Below the pieces are notes generated by a model that was not told the DNA's origin, did no database searches, and saw only the letters and a list, made by a program, of their open reading frames with translations. From NCBI RefSeq assembly GCF_016765655.2, contig NZ_CP086106.1, positions 3,833,001-3,897,000 of the forward strand: 64,000 nt of DNA, written 5' to 3'. Below are positions 34,918 to 43,046 of the stretch, in pieces. A program made the translations under genes and the position numbers. This DNA is from Skermanella mucosa. Its GTDB lineage: Bacteria > Pseudomonadota > Alphaproteobacteria > Azospirillales > Azospirillaceae. How positions within the stretch are numbered: position 1 is the first letter of the stretch; the number at the start of each line of letters is the position of its first letter.

Positions 34918-35730
34918 TCAATGTTCGCATCCCGGCAGCTCGCAGCCGGGCTGGTCGCAACTGTTGCCGCACCGCGCGCAGACGATGCCTTCCATGGCCT
35001 GGCTCAGCTGGCCGACGACTTCGGCGGCGGTGTGCTCGTCCAGGCGGTTCTCGATCTTGTTGATGTGCTCGATCAGGCAGGCGAGCGCCCGGCCGACCGG
35101 GTCCGGCATCAGGTGATGATCCAGGTCGATGCCGTGGTCGGCGATGCGCCGCTCGATCGGCTTGACGATGCGTCCGGGGATGCCCACGACCGTCATCTCC
35201 GCCGGGACGTCCTTGGTCACGACCGAGTTGGCGCCGACCCTGCCGTTGCGGCCGATGGTGATCGGCCCCAGGATCTTGGCACCCGCCCCGCACATCACGC
35301 CGTCCTCCAGCGTGGGATGGCGCTTGCCCTTGTTCCAACTGGTGCCGCCCAGGGTGACGCCGTGGTAAAGGGTGACGTCGTCGCCGACCTCCGCGGTCTC
35401 GCCGATCACCACGCCGGCGCCGTGGTCGATGAAGAAGCGCCGGCCGATGGTGGCGCCGGGATGGATGTCGATGTTGGTGACCATGCGCGCCATGTAGCTG
35501 ATGAAGCGCGCCGGCCAGCGGACGTTGCGGCGCCACAGCGCATTGGCGATGCGGTGCGCGATGATCGCATGGATGCCCGGGTAGCAGGTCAGGACGTCGA
35601 AGGTGTTGCGCGCCGCCGGGTCGCGGTCGGCGACGCATTCCACGTCCTCGCACAGCAGGCTCCAGATGCTCCTTTCCGGCGGAGGCGCCGGGCCGGCGGA
35701 AGGAGGGGATGCTTCGACGATGCCGGACAT
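34918..35730 (-). CDS. cysE: serine O-acetyltransferase (CysE/NifP type) with Cys-rich tail
   Basis: A 270-residue enzyme that makes O-acetylserine for cysteine synthesis; in nif clusters it boosts cysteine supply for Fe-S assembly by NifS. It has the N-terminal helical domain with [20 protein letters not shown] and [20 protein letters not shown], then the left-handed beta-helix hexapeptides [20 protein letters not shown] and [20 protein letters not shown] with catalytic His. The last 20 residues are unusual: five Cys in [20 protein letters not shown]. That suggests a metal site not seen in ordinary CysE. It lies between nifV and nifW with short gaps. Confidence 0.92.
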   Translation of the reverse strand: MSGIVEASPPSAGPAPPPERSIWSLLCEDVECVADRDPAARNTFDVLTCYPGIHAIIAHRIANALWRRNVRWPARFISYMARMVTNIDIHPGATIGRRFFIDHGAGVVIGETAEVGDDVTLYHGVTLGGTSWNKGKRHPTLEDGVMCGAGAKILGPITIGRNGRVGANSVVTKDVPAEMTVVGIPGRIVKPIERRIADHGIDLDHHLMPDPVGRALACLIEHINKIENRLDEHTAAEVVGQLSQAMEGIVCARCGNSCDQPGCELPGCEH

Positions 35731-35751
35731 GCCGGATCTCCCGCTTTCAGG

Positions 35752-36909
35752 TCAGGATGCCAGGACGGCCGGCGATTCACCCGGGACGGCGTCGCGGCGG
35801 AACTGGAGGAGTTCGTCCGGGGTCGGCGGTCGCTTGAAGGCGCCGGCGACCCGGCGCACCCGCGGCAGGATCGCCTGCGCCTCGCCGTCGCTCAGCTGGA
35901 TCCCCAGGCCGGCGAACGCCAGCTTGACTCCGGCCGAACCGGAATGCTTGCCGAGCACGATGCTGTGCCGGCGGCCGACCTCCGCCGGGTCGAAGCCCTG
36001 GTAGGTCAGCGGATCGCGCAGCAGGCCGTCCACATGGATGCCGGCCTCGTGAGTGAAGACGGCGCCGCCGACGATGCTCTTGTTGATCGGCACCGGCCGG
36101 TTCGACGCCCTCGCCACCAGATCCGAGATGGCCGGCAGGCGCATCGCCTCGACGCCGGTATCCGTGCCGTAGAGGTGGCGGAGCCCCATCACGATCTCCT
36201 CCAGGGCCGCGTTGCCGGCGCGCTCGCCCAGGCCGTTGACGGTGGTGTTCACGTGGGTGGCCCCGCCGCGGACCGCGGCCAGCGAATTGGCGGTGGCGAG
36301 GCCCAGGTCGTCGTGGGCGTGGATCTCGATCTCTAGGTCGGTCCGCGCGCGCAGCGCCTGGATGAAGGCGAAGGTCTGGAATGGGTCGAGCACGCCCAGC
36401 GTGTCGGCGAAGCGGTAGCGCCGGGCGCCGGCGGCCTGCGCCGTCTCCGCGACCCGCGCCATGAAGTCGGGATCGGCGCGGGAGCTGTCCTCGCCGCCGA
36501 AGCCGACTTCCAGGCCCAGGTCGCGGGCGGTCCGGATCTGGCGGTCGATCTGGGCCAGCGCCCAGGCCCGGTCGCGGCCCAGCTTGCGCTGAATGTGGAT
36601 GTCGGACACCGGCATCGACATGTTGACGAACGACACGCCGCAGGTGGCGGCCTCATGCAGGTCGTCGGCCCGCATCCGGCACCACACCATCAGGCGGGTC
36701 CGCGCCAGCCCGGCGGCGGCCACGGCGCGGATACTCTCGCGCTCCTCCTCGCCCATGGCGGGAATGCCGATCTCCAGTTCGGGCACCCCCGCGGCGTCGA
36801 GCGCACGGGCGATCGCGATCTTCTCCTCGACGGTGAAGGCGACGCCCGCGGTCTGCTCGCCATCGCGCAGCGTGGTGTCGTTGATCGTGACGGAGCTCGG
36901 CTCGGGCAT
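35752..36909 (-). CDS. nifV: homocitrate synthase NifV
   Basis: A 385-residue acyltransferase that condenses acetyl-CoA and 2-oxoglutarate to homocitrate, the organic ligand of FeMo-cofactor. It has the TIM-barrel start [20 protein letters not shown] (residues 5-24) with the catalytic Arg-Asp, [49 protein letters not shown] with the metal-binding HxH region, [18 protein letters not shown] and [18 protein letters not shown] use the ATG at 36909; the in-frame start 19 codons upstream is atypical. nifS lies 100 bp upstream with an inverted repeat in the gap. Confidence 0.95.
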   Translation of the reverse strand: MPEPSSVTINDTTLRDGEQTAGVAFTVEEKIAIARALDAAGVPELEIGIPAMGEEERESIRAVAAAGLARTRLMVWCRMRADDLHEAATCGVSFVNMSMPVSDIHIQRKLGRDRAWALAQIDRQIRTARDLGLEVGFGGEDSSRADPDFMARVAETAQAAGARRYRFADTLGVLDPFQTFAFIQALRARTDLEIEIHAHDDLGLATANSLAAVRGGATHVNTTVNGLGERAGNAALEEIVMGLRHLYGTDTGVEAMRLPAISDLVARASNRPVPINKSIVGGAVFTHEAGIHVDGLLRDPLTYQGFDPAEVGRRHSIVLGKHSGSAGVKLAFAGLGIQLSDGEAQAILPRVRRVAGAFKRPPTPDELLQFRRDAVPGESPAVLAS

Positions 36910-36951
36910 CGCGGTGACTCCAGGGGAGGACTTTGTAGCCGTAGGTCGGGT

Positions 36952-37007
36952 AGAGCGCAGCGGCACCCGACAATCAGGCGCGATGGCGTCGGGTGCCGCT
37001 GCGCTCT
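36952..37007. repeat. REP-like inverted repeat between nifS and nifV
   Basis: The 20-base arm agagcgcagcggcacccgac (36952-36971) is repeated as a perfect reverse complement at 36988-37007. It could attenuate transcription from nifS into nifV or stabilise the 3' end. Its sequence style resembles the palindrome at 30591-30624. Confidence 0.8.
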
Positions 37008-37009
37008 GC

Positions 37010-37771
37010 TTACGAGTAGACCGGCTGGAAACCGGCCGTTGCCCCCTGGTTGGTCCAGTAGGGCGACAGCTTGCGCAGCCGCTCGATGATGCCCGGCATG
37101 ACCCGGATCACCGTGTCGATCTCCTCCGCCGTGGTGTCGCGCGACAGGGAGAACCGGGTGGCGCCGTGGGCCGCAGTGTAGGGCACGCCCATCGCCCGCA
37201 TCACATGGCTCGGCTCCAGCGAACCGGACGTGCAGGCCGATCCGGAGGAGGCCGCGATGCCTTCCTCGTTCAGCAGCAGCAGGATCGCCTCGCCCTCGAT
37301 GAACTCGAACGCGATGTTGGCGGTGTTGGGCAGGCGGTTGGCCGGGTTGCCGGTGACGAAGCAGTTGGGGATCGCCTCCACCAGCGCCCTCTCCAGCCGG
37401 TCGCGAAGCGCCGCCACCTGGGTCAGCTCGATCGACATCGACTCGCGCGCGAGCTCGCACGCCTTGCCCAGCCCGACGATCGCCGGCGCGTTCTCGGTGC
37501 CGGCACGGCGACCGCGCTCCTGGTGGCCGCCGCGAAGCATCGGCCGGAAGCGGACTCCGCGCTTGACGTAAAGGGCGCCGATGCCCTTGGGGGCATGCAG
37601 CTTGTGGCCCGACAGCGACAGCATGTCGATGGCCGAGTTCGCCAGGTCCATCGGCAGCTTGCCGACCGCCTGGACGGCGTCGGTGTGGAACAGGGCGCCG
37701 ACCTTCTTCGCCATGTTCGCCAGCAAGTCGACCGGGAAGATGGTGCCGGTCTCGTTGTTGGCCCACACCAA
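37010..37771 (-). pseudogene. nifS: nifS, 3' part, interrupted by phage-like element
   Basis: The frame encodes the last about 253 residues of NifS, the PLP cysteine desulfurase that supplies sulfur for nitrogenase clusters. It begins inside the conserved WANNETG motif and keeps the PLP Lys (SLSGHKLHAPKG, residue 57 of this fragment), RGGHQERGRRAGTENA and the catalytic Cys (AASSGSACTSGS, residue 180). About 140-150 N-terminal residues, including the pyridine-stacking His, are missing. Upstream of a fortuitous TTG the frame gives unrelated codons (SFSSAIL) and a TGA near 37818. The fragment shows no frameshift, so inactivation is recent or the interruption is reversible. Confidence 0.93.
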
Positions 37772-37858
37772 AATAGCTGAAGAAAAACTATTTCGAAACA
37801 GCGGGTTACTGGCTCACCAAACCAATTGTGTTTTCACTGGGAGTTCGGATCACCCCCA

Positions 37859-37899
37859 GGAGGCCGTAAGCCCGGATATCTATCCGACGTTCTGCCTCC
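37859..37899. repeat. nested inverted repeats near the element's left end
   Basis: Outer arms GGAGGC (37859) / GCCTCC (37894) enclose inner arms CGGATA / TATCCG two bases apart. It lies about 90 bases inside the junction and just before the first TAAATA motif. It may be a terminator shielding the phage from host transcription, or a recombinase or packaging site. Confidence 0.45.
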
Positions 37900-37910
37900 T
37901 CCCCGCTCTT

Positions 37911-37916
37911 TAAATA
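37911..37916 (+). promoter_or_regulatory. TAAATA motif, copy 1
   Basis: CTTTAAATACC lies 54 bases before the first small phage gene. Confidence 0.4.
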
Positions 37917-37964
37917 CCTTTAATGCAAAGTTAAGGGGACCGCGCGACTCGGGGAGGGGCACAG

Positions 37965-38252
37965 ATGACGGTGACGGTTTTTCGTTTCGCGCCCGCGCCG
38001 TCAGCGGCGGTGCTGGTCCACCTCACGCCGATCCGCCTGTTGCGCACCGAGATCGAGGGCTACCACACCCTGCCGATCTCCGCGACCGCCTCCTCGGTGC
38101 CCCTGCACGAAAAGTGCGAATGGATCGCCCAGCACGCCACCGGAAAATGGTATGTGGACCTGTTCCGCACCGCACCGGTCTCGCCGGGCTGGAACTGCTT
38201 CCTGTTCGAGCACCTGAACGACGCGATCCTGACGAGGTTGCGCTGGGCCTAA
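37965..38252 (+). CDS. small phage protein of unknown function
   Basis: A 95-residue protein directly before the large terminase. It begins MTVTVFRFAPAPSAAVLVHL and has Trp-rich parts (KCEWIAQHATGKWYVDLFRT, then SPGWNCFLFEHLNDAI). It has no helix-turn-helix, so it does not look like a small terminase although it has that position. The stop codon TAA forms part of a TAAATA motif. I do not recognise a family. Confidence 0.65.
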   Translation: MTVTVFRFAPAPSAAVLVHLTPIRLLRTEIEGYHTLPISATASSVPLHEKCEWIAQHATGKWYVDLFRTAPVSPGWNCFLFEHLNDAILTRLRWA

Positions 38253-38255
38253 ATA
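38250..38255 (+). promoter_or_regulatory. TAAATA motif, copy 2
   Basis: GCCTAAATAGT overlaps the previous stop codon, 33 bases before the terminase start. Confidence 0.4.
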
Positions 38256-38282
38256 GTTCATCCATAGTTTGGTGAACTGTTT

Positions 38283-39605
38283 TTGTCGAGCGTTCTTCTG
38301 CCGGACGGCGTGCTCCGGACCACGATTAACTTTCAGTACCGGCGCTGGCAGCGCGAGGTTCTTCCGCTGATGACCCACTGGGTCGCGATGAACGTTCATC
38401 GCGGCGGGGGCAAAACCGTTTTCTGCACGATGCGCCTCATCCAGGCAGCCCTCACGACCAAGACCAAGAATGGTATCCCGGCGAAATTTTCATACGTCGG
38501 GATGTCGATCAGCCATGCCCGCCAAACCATTTGGAACGAACTGAAGCATTACCTCGCTCCACTGGGCGACAAGGTTCAGTTCAACAGCAACGACAACACC
38601 GTAACCTTCGAGAACGGCAACATAATCCTGTTGTCGGGCTACGAGGACCCCGAGCGCAATCGCGGTTTGCACCTTCACGGACTGGTGCTCGATGAGGCGC
38701 AGGGATGCCCACAGAAGGTGTGGGACGAGATCCTGATGGCGACGCTGGCGCAGAACGAGGCGTGGCTGATCGTGATCGGCACGCCGCGCGGCACGGGGAA
38801 CCTGTTCCACAAGTTCTGCCTCCAGGGCGACGACCCGAACGACGACACGATCACCACGATTACCCGAACCGTCGCCGATACCGGCGAGATGTCGCCGACC
38901 ATGTGGAAACGAATCCTGGCGAACGGTGACCGGGACGCCATCCGCCAGGAGTATTTTTGCGATTTCATGGCTCGGGTGAAAAACCGGGTCTATTCCAACT
39001 TCGACACCCGGACCAGCTTCCCCGCAGGCGATGACACCAAACCGCACATCGACCCGTCGATCCGGTTCGACAAGGACCGGCCGGTGTGGGTCGGCATGGA
39101 CTTCAACGTGGGAACGTTGCCCGCCGTCTGTGCCCAGATGCAGGACGACGGCACGATCCACATCTTCAACGAACTCACCCTGCACGACACCACGACCGAC
39201 CGGATGGCGGCGCTGTTGCGCGCGGAGTTCCCGAACCAGAACGTGATCATCTGCCCCGACGCCTCGGGCACCCAGCGCAAAACCTCGGCGCTCGCGGGGT
39301 CGGACATAACGATCCTGAAAAGGATGGGTTTCGAGGTCCGAATCCCGACCATGAATCCCCGGACCAAACACCGCGTGCTCGCCTGTCAGGTGGCGCTGGA
39401 GAGCGCGGACGGCACCCGGTCGGTGTTCATCCACCCCCGCTGTAAGCGCCTGATCGAGTGCCTGACGCTTCAGCAGTACAACGCGAACGGCGACCCGGAC
39501 AAGACCAAGGGCTTCGACCACCACGCCGACGCCTTCGGCTACCTGATCTGCGCCCTGCGGCCGATCAAATACAACCGGACCCGGAGCCGGGAATTCATCC
39601 TCTGA
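38283..39605 (+). CDS. terL: phage terminase large subunit
   Basis: A 440-residue DNA-packaging motor. The N-terminal ATPase has a Walker A-like HRGGGKT (residues 39-45), Walker B LHGLVLDEAQ (Asp138, Glu139) and the coupling motif VIGTPRGTGN. The C-terminal RNase H-like nuclease has Asp273 in VGMDFNVGTLP, Asp326 in IICPDASGT and the final GFDHHADAFGYLI. The start is a TTG; an in-frame TAG 18 bases upstream limits the choice to TTG or a CTG. It drives headful or cos cutting of concatemers into proheads. No small subunit gene is recognisable next to it. Confidence 0.95.
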   Translation: MSSVLLPDGVLRTTINFQYRRWQREVLPLMTHWVAMNVHRGGGKTVFCTMRLIQAALTTKTKNGIPAKFSYVGMSISHARQTIWNELKHYLAPLGDKVQFNSNDNTVTFENGNIILLSGYEDPERNRGLHLHGLVLDEAQGCPQKVWDEILMATLAQNEAWLIVIGTPRGTGNLFHKFCLQGDDPNDDTITTITRTVADTGEMSPTMWKRILANGDRDAIRQEYFCDFMARVKNRVYSNFDTRTSFPAGDDTKPHIDPSIRFDKDRPVWVGMDFNVGTLPAVCAQMQDDGTIHIFNELTLHDTTTDRMAALLRAEFPNQNVIICPDASGTQRKTSALAGSDITILKRMGFEVRIPTMNPRTKHRVLACQVALESADGTRSVFIHPRCKRLIECLTLQQYNANGDPDKTKGFDHHADAFGYLICALRPIKYNRTRSREFIL

Positions 39606-39612
39606 CGATCCA

Positions 39613-39618
39613 TAAATA
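39613..39618 (+). promoter_or_regulatory. TAAATA motif, copy 3
   Basis: CCATAAATACC lies 36 bases before the portal start. Confidence 0.45.
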
Positions 39619-39648
39619 CCCAAGATTTTTGAAGCGAGGTAAGAGACC

Positions 39649-41088
39649 TTGAACGTATTCAATCCCAGTCACGCATATTTGGATATGCAGGCTCACCGGC
39701 ATCTGCCTCGCACTCTTTGGGCCGGGCTGCGCGCGATGCAGGCATGCGGTGAGCTTTACCTGCCGCGCGAGCCGGGCGAGAGCCAGCCGAACTACGAAGT
39801 CCGCCTGCGGCGCAGCACCTTGTTCAACCAGTTCAGCCGGACGATTGAGACCGCAGCCGGAAAAGTTTTCAGCAAGCCGCTGAGGTTTGTCGATCTGCCG
39901 CCCGATCTGGAGCCCTTCCTGGAGAATTGCGACCAGATGGGCAACCACATCGACATCTTCGCGCGCGATTGGTTCCGCGAAGCCCTCGTGGACGGTCTGG
40001 CGTTCGCGTGCGTGGACGTATCGCGCACCACGCCGCCCGGTCAACCGGTCACCGTGGACGACCGGAAGTCCGGCCGGGTGCGCCCCTACGTCGTGATGTA
40101 CAAGGCGGGCGATGTGCTGGAAACCCGGTTCGAGACGGTCGATGGCGTGCCGGTGCTGACCCGCGTGCGCATCCGGGAGAGCCGGTTCGTCCCCGACCCG
40201 GCTAATGACTACGCCGAAATCTTCGTTGAACGGGTTCGCGAACTTCGGCCGGGCTCGTACACGGTCTACGAACGGCAGGCCGATGGCGACAAGGTGATCG
40301 CGACCGGTTCGACCGGACTTTCGTTCATCCCGTTCACGTGCCTGATGTTGGGTCGGCGGATCGCCCCGATGACGGCTTACCCGGCGCTGGCGAACCTCGC
40401 GACGGAGAACCTGCGGCACTACCAGAGCCAGAGCGACCAGAACAACATCCTGCGCATCGTCCGGGTGCCGCTTCTGCATCTGGCGGGCTTCGATGAAGTA
40501 GATGACGAAGGGAACAAGCGGACGGTCGTGGTCGGTCCGAACACTTTGCTTGAGTCCGGAGAAATGGGCAAGGCGCAGTACGTCGAACATTCAGGAGCCG
40601 GTGTCGGTTCTGGTTTCGAGGACTTACGTTCTATCGAAGAGCGCATGAACCAGATGGGTATGTCCTTGACCGTTCGCCAGACGACCGGCGATATTACTGC
40701 GACCGAGAATAATTTGGTTTCCTCCGAGGCGCATTCGGCCCTCGGCGCGATGGCGACCAGCTTGCAGGACAGCCTGGAACTGCTGCTGGCCTACGCCGCC
40801 CAGGCCATCGGCCTGCCGGGCGACGGCGGCAGCGTGATCGTGCACAAGACGTTCGGTTCGGACGGCAACTCCATCGTGGAGGCCCAGCTTCTCACCCAGG
40901 CCCGCGCAAATCGCGACATCACGCAACTGACCTTTTTGCGCGAATTGAAGCGCCGGGCGATCCTGAACGAGGATTTCTCCCCGGAGGACGAAGTGGAGGC
41001 GGTCGGCGACGAGCAGCCGGAACCGTTGATCGGGTCACCGCTGGCGCTCAACACCGCCCCGGCCGATGACGACGGCGACGGCGAGTAA
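39649..41088 (+). CDS. phage portal protein (DUF4055 type)
   Basis: A 479-residue portal that forms the dodecameric channel at the capsid vertex. It begins with a TTG (MNVFNPSHAYLDMQAHRHLP) behind CGAGGTAAGAG. Blocks include YEVRLRRSTLFNQFSRTIET, DWFREALVDGLAFACVDVSR, FIPFTCLMLGRRIAP, LATENLRHYQSQSDQNNILR and QMGMSLTVRQTTGDITATEN, the pattern of DUF4055 portals. The C-terminus is acidic and disordered. It abuts the MuF-like gene with a one-base overlap (TAATG). Codons around 40590-40720 are AT-richer than the rest of the gene. Confidence 0.9.
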   Translation: MNVFNPSHAYLDMQAHRHLPRTLWAGLRAMQACGELYLPREPGESQPNYEVRLRRSTLFNQFSRTIETAAGKVFSKPLRFVDLPPDLEPFLENCDQMGNHIDIFARDWFREALVDGLAFACVDVSRTTPPGQPVTVDDRKSGRVRPYVVMYKAGDVLETRFETVDGVPVLTRVRIRESRFVPDPANDYAEIFVERVRELRPGSYTVYERQADGDKVIATGSTGLSFIPFTCLMLGRRIAPMTAYPALANLATENLRHYQSQSDQNNILRIVRVPLLHLAGFDEVDDEGNKRTVVVGPNTLLESGEMGKAQYVEHSGAGVGSGFEDLRSIEERMNQMGMSLTVRQTTGDITATENNLVSSEAHSALGAMATSLQDSLELLLAYAAQAIGLPGDGGSVIVHKTFGSDGNSIVEAQLLTQARANRDITQLTFLRELKRRAILNEDFSPEDEVEAVGDEQPEPLIGSPLALNTAPADDDGDGE

Positions 41089-42146
41089 TGTCGGTCAACG
41101 AGGATTTGGCCGACCGGGCGCTCGCGCACGCGATTGACCTCCAGCGGCTCAGCGCCGGGGAACGGCGCTCCCTGCTGTCCTTTTTGGAAGAGCTTCAGGA
41201 CGAGATATCCGCGCTGCTGGTCGGCTACAAGCCCGGTGCCCGGAGCGAGACTCAGCGCAGGCGATTGACCGAACTGCTGGCGATCATCACGGAAACGATC
41301 ACCGCCAGCTACTCGGCCATGGCGAAGCAGCACATCGCCCACCTGACCGAACTGGCCGAGATCGAAGCCCTCGCCACGGTCAAGGCGCTGACCGCCAGCC
41401 TGCCGGTCAAGCTGGCTCTGGTCACCCCGACCGGGAACCAGTTGAAGTCGATCATGGCCGATCTGGTCATCGAAGGCGCGCCGGTTTCAGTGCACTGGAC
41501 GCGCCTCGCCGGGGACATGGCAGCGCGCGCCCATGATGAAATCCGCAAGGGGCTGATCGCCGGGGAGACCGGTCCCGATCTGGTCAAGCGGATCGTCGGC
41601 AGCAAGACCACCCCGGCGTTGATCGACGCGCCCAAGCGCCACGTCACCAGTCTGGTCAAGACCTCGACCGCCGCAGTCGGCAACACGGCGCGGATGGAGA
41701 CCTACCAGCAGAACAGCGACGTGGTGAAGGGTGTCCAACAGCTATCCACCTTAGATGGTAGGACTTCCGCAGTGTGCATTGCATACTCGGGGAAATCCTG
41801 GCAGTTAGATGGCAAGCCCATCGGCCACAACCTACCTATGAACGGTGGGTGCCCACGTCACTACAATTGTCGAAGTGTCCTGATTGGAATTGTCCGCTCG
41901 TGGAAGGAGTTGGGGATCGACCTGGAGGAAGCCCCGCCCGGCACCCGCGCCAGCCTGGACGGACAGGTGCCATCAAGCCTGACCTTCGACCAGTGGCTCG
42001 CCAAGAAGGACAGGAAGTTCCTTGACCAATTGCTCGGCCCCGGCCGCGCCGACCTTTACGCACGCGGCAAGATCACGGCCAGCGACCTCGTGGACCAGAC
42101 CGGCCGTCCCATGAGCCTGGAAACCCTGCGGGCTAAATACCGCTAA
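41088..42146 (+). CDS. phage head morphogenesis protein (Mu F/SPP1 gp7-like)
   Basis: A 352-residue minor head protein. The N-terminal two-thirds are helical. The C-terminal MuF domain (residues about 215-270) has STLDGRTSAVC, QLDGKPIGHNLPMNGGCPRH and YNCRSVLIG, the conserved Cys/His set. MuF proteins bind the portal and help assemble or eject. About 41740-41900, which encodes exactly this conserved domain, has AT-rich codons (TTA, AGG, GTC-poor) unlike the flanks and may be a recombined segment. The last codons contain GCTAAATACCGC. Confidence 0.9.
   Translation: MSVNEDLADRALAHAIDLQRLSAGERRSLLSFLEELQDEISALLVGYKPGARSETQRRRLTELLAIITETITASYSAMAKQHIAHLTELAEIEALATVKALTASLPVKLALVTPTGNQLKSIMADLVIEGAPVSVHWTRLAGDMAARAHDEIRKGLIAGETGPDLVKRIVGSKTTPALIDAPKRHVTSLVKTSTAAVGNTARMETYQQNSDVVKGVQQLSTLDGRTSAVCIAYSGKSWQLDGKPIGHNLPMNGGCPRHYNCRSVLIGIVRSWKELGIDLEEAPPGTRASLDGQVPSSLTFDQWLAKKDRKFLDQLLGPGRADLYARGKITASDLVDQTGRPMSLETLRAKYR
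42134..42139 (+). promoter_or_regulatory. TAAATA motif, copy 4
   Basis: GGCTAAATACC is in the last codons of the MuF gene, 88 bases before the scaffold-like gene. Confidence 0.35.
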
Positions 42147-42221
42147 GACCCCCGATGACCGGGTTTTCGGGGGCATCACCGCGCCTGGGGCGCACCAACA
42201 ACAAAGCCTTGGAGGTTTGTT

Positions 42222-42914
42222 TTGACGACCGAAACTACCATTCCCGAAAACACCGAGAACACCGCTGATCCGACACCGCCGACCGGCGAGGATGTGACCG
42301 GACTAAAAAGCGCCAACCAGAAGCTACTTTCAGAAAAGAAGGCCCTGGCAGCCCGTCTGGCGGCGCTGGAGGCCAACCTGACCGAACTCGCTGGCGAGAA
42401 GGCCGCGAGAGAGGAGGAAGAGAGCATCCGTCGGGGCGATTTTGATCGTGTAAAGACCAAGATGGTAACGGATCACCAGAACGCGCTGAAGGCGGCACAG
42501 GAAGACGCCGAGAAATGGCGCAATGCCTATCAGGCCCACGTGGTCGAGAACACACTGGTCAAGGCGCTGGCAGCCGAGCAGGCCGATGTCGATCTGGTAC
42601 TCCCCCATCTCCAGGGCCGCATGAAACTCGCCGAGGTGGACGGCAAGGTGGTCACCCAAATCTACGACCGCGACGGCACCGAACTGCCCGGCAAGGACGC
42701 CGCCTATCTGGTCGAGGAGATCAAAACCCGTTTCCCGACCGCGTTCCGGATCAACACCGCTTCCCCGACCAACGCCCGGCCGAACACCAGTGTGGCCGCA
42801 GGCGAAACCAATCCGTGGGCCAAAGAGACGTGGAACAGGTCTCATCAGGCCAGGATCGAGATGACCGACAAGAACAAGGCGGCGCTGCTGAAGGCCCAGG
42901 CAAACGTTAAGTAA
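42222..42914 (+). CDS. probable capsid scaffolding protein
   Basis: A 230-residue acidic protein from a TTG start eight bases behind GGAGG. Residues about 25-75 are a strong coiled coil (GLKSANQKLLSEKKALAARL, then LTELAGEKAAREEEESIRRG). A helical region with VKALAAEQADVDLVLPHLQG follows, then a polar tail. Position between MuF and the major capsid gene, charge, size and coiled coil fit phage scaffolds, which shape the prohead and leave it. No protease gene is nearby, so it may be released without cleavage. The assignment is structural. Confidence 0.75.
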   Translation: MTTETTIPENTENTADPTPPTGEDVTGLKSANQKLLSEKKALAARLAALEANLTELAGEKAAREEEESIRRGDFDRVKTKMVTDHQNALKAAQEDAEKWRNAYQAHVVENTLVKALAAEQADVDLVLPHLQGRMKLAEVDGKVVTQIYDRDGTELPGKDAAYLVEEIKTRFPTAFRINTASPTNARPNTSVAAGETNPWAKETWNRSHQARIEMTDKNKAALLKAQANVK

Positions 42915-42942
42915 TACGACATAACCATACTTCGAAATAACA

Positions 42943-42948
42943 TAAATA
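42943..42948 (+). promoter_or_regulatory. TAAATA motif, copy 5
   Basis: ACATAAATATT lies in the AT-rich 131-bp gap, 104 bases before the major capsid start. Confidence 0.45.
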
Positions 42949-43046
42949 TTGCTTTAAGAGGCAGGGCCTCACACGGGGATTGGCTGGGCTGATCCACGAT
43001 TATCGAACGAACATTTCAATCAATTCCTTTGTGAGGAAATCATATT

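Noticed and set aside
34883-35653. N-terminal extension of nifW by 257 codons
   Set aside because: It is a shadow of cysE; NifW proteins are about 110 residues and start at MSSFQDD.
37826-38275. 149-codon plus-strand frame at the element's left end
   Set aside because: It overlaps the better 95-residue frame, has a His/Arg/Pro-rich product and no ribosome-binding site.
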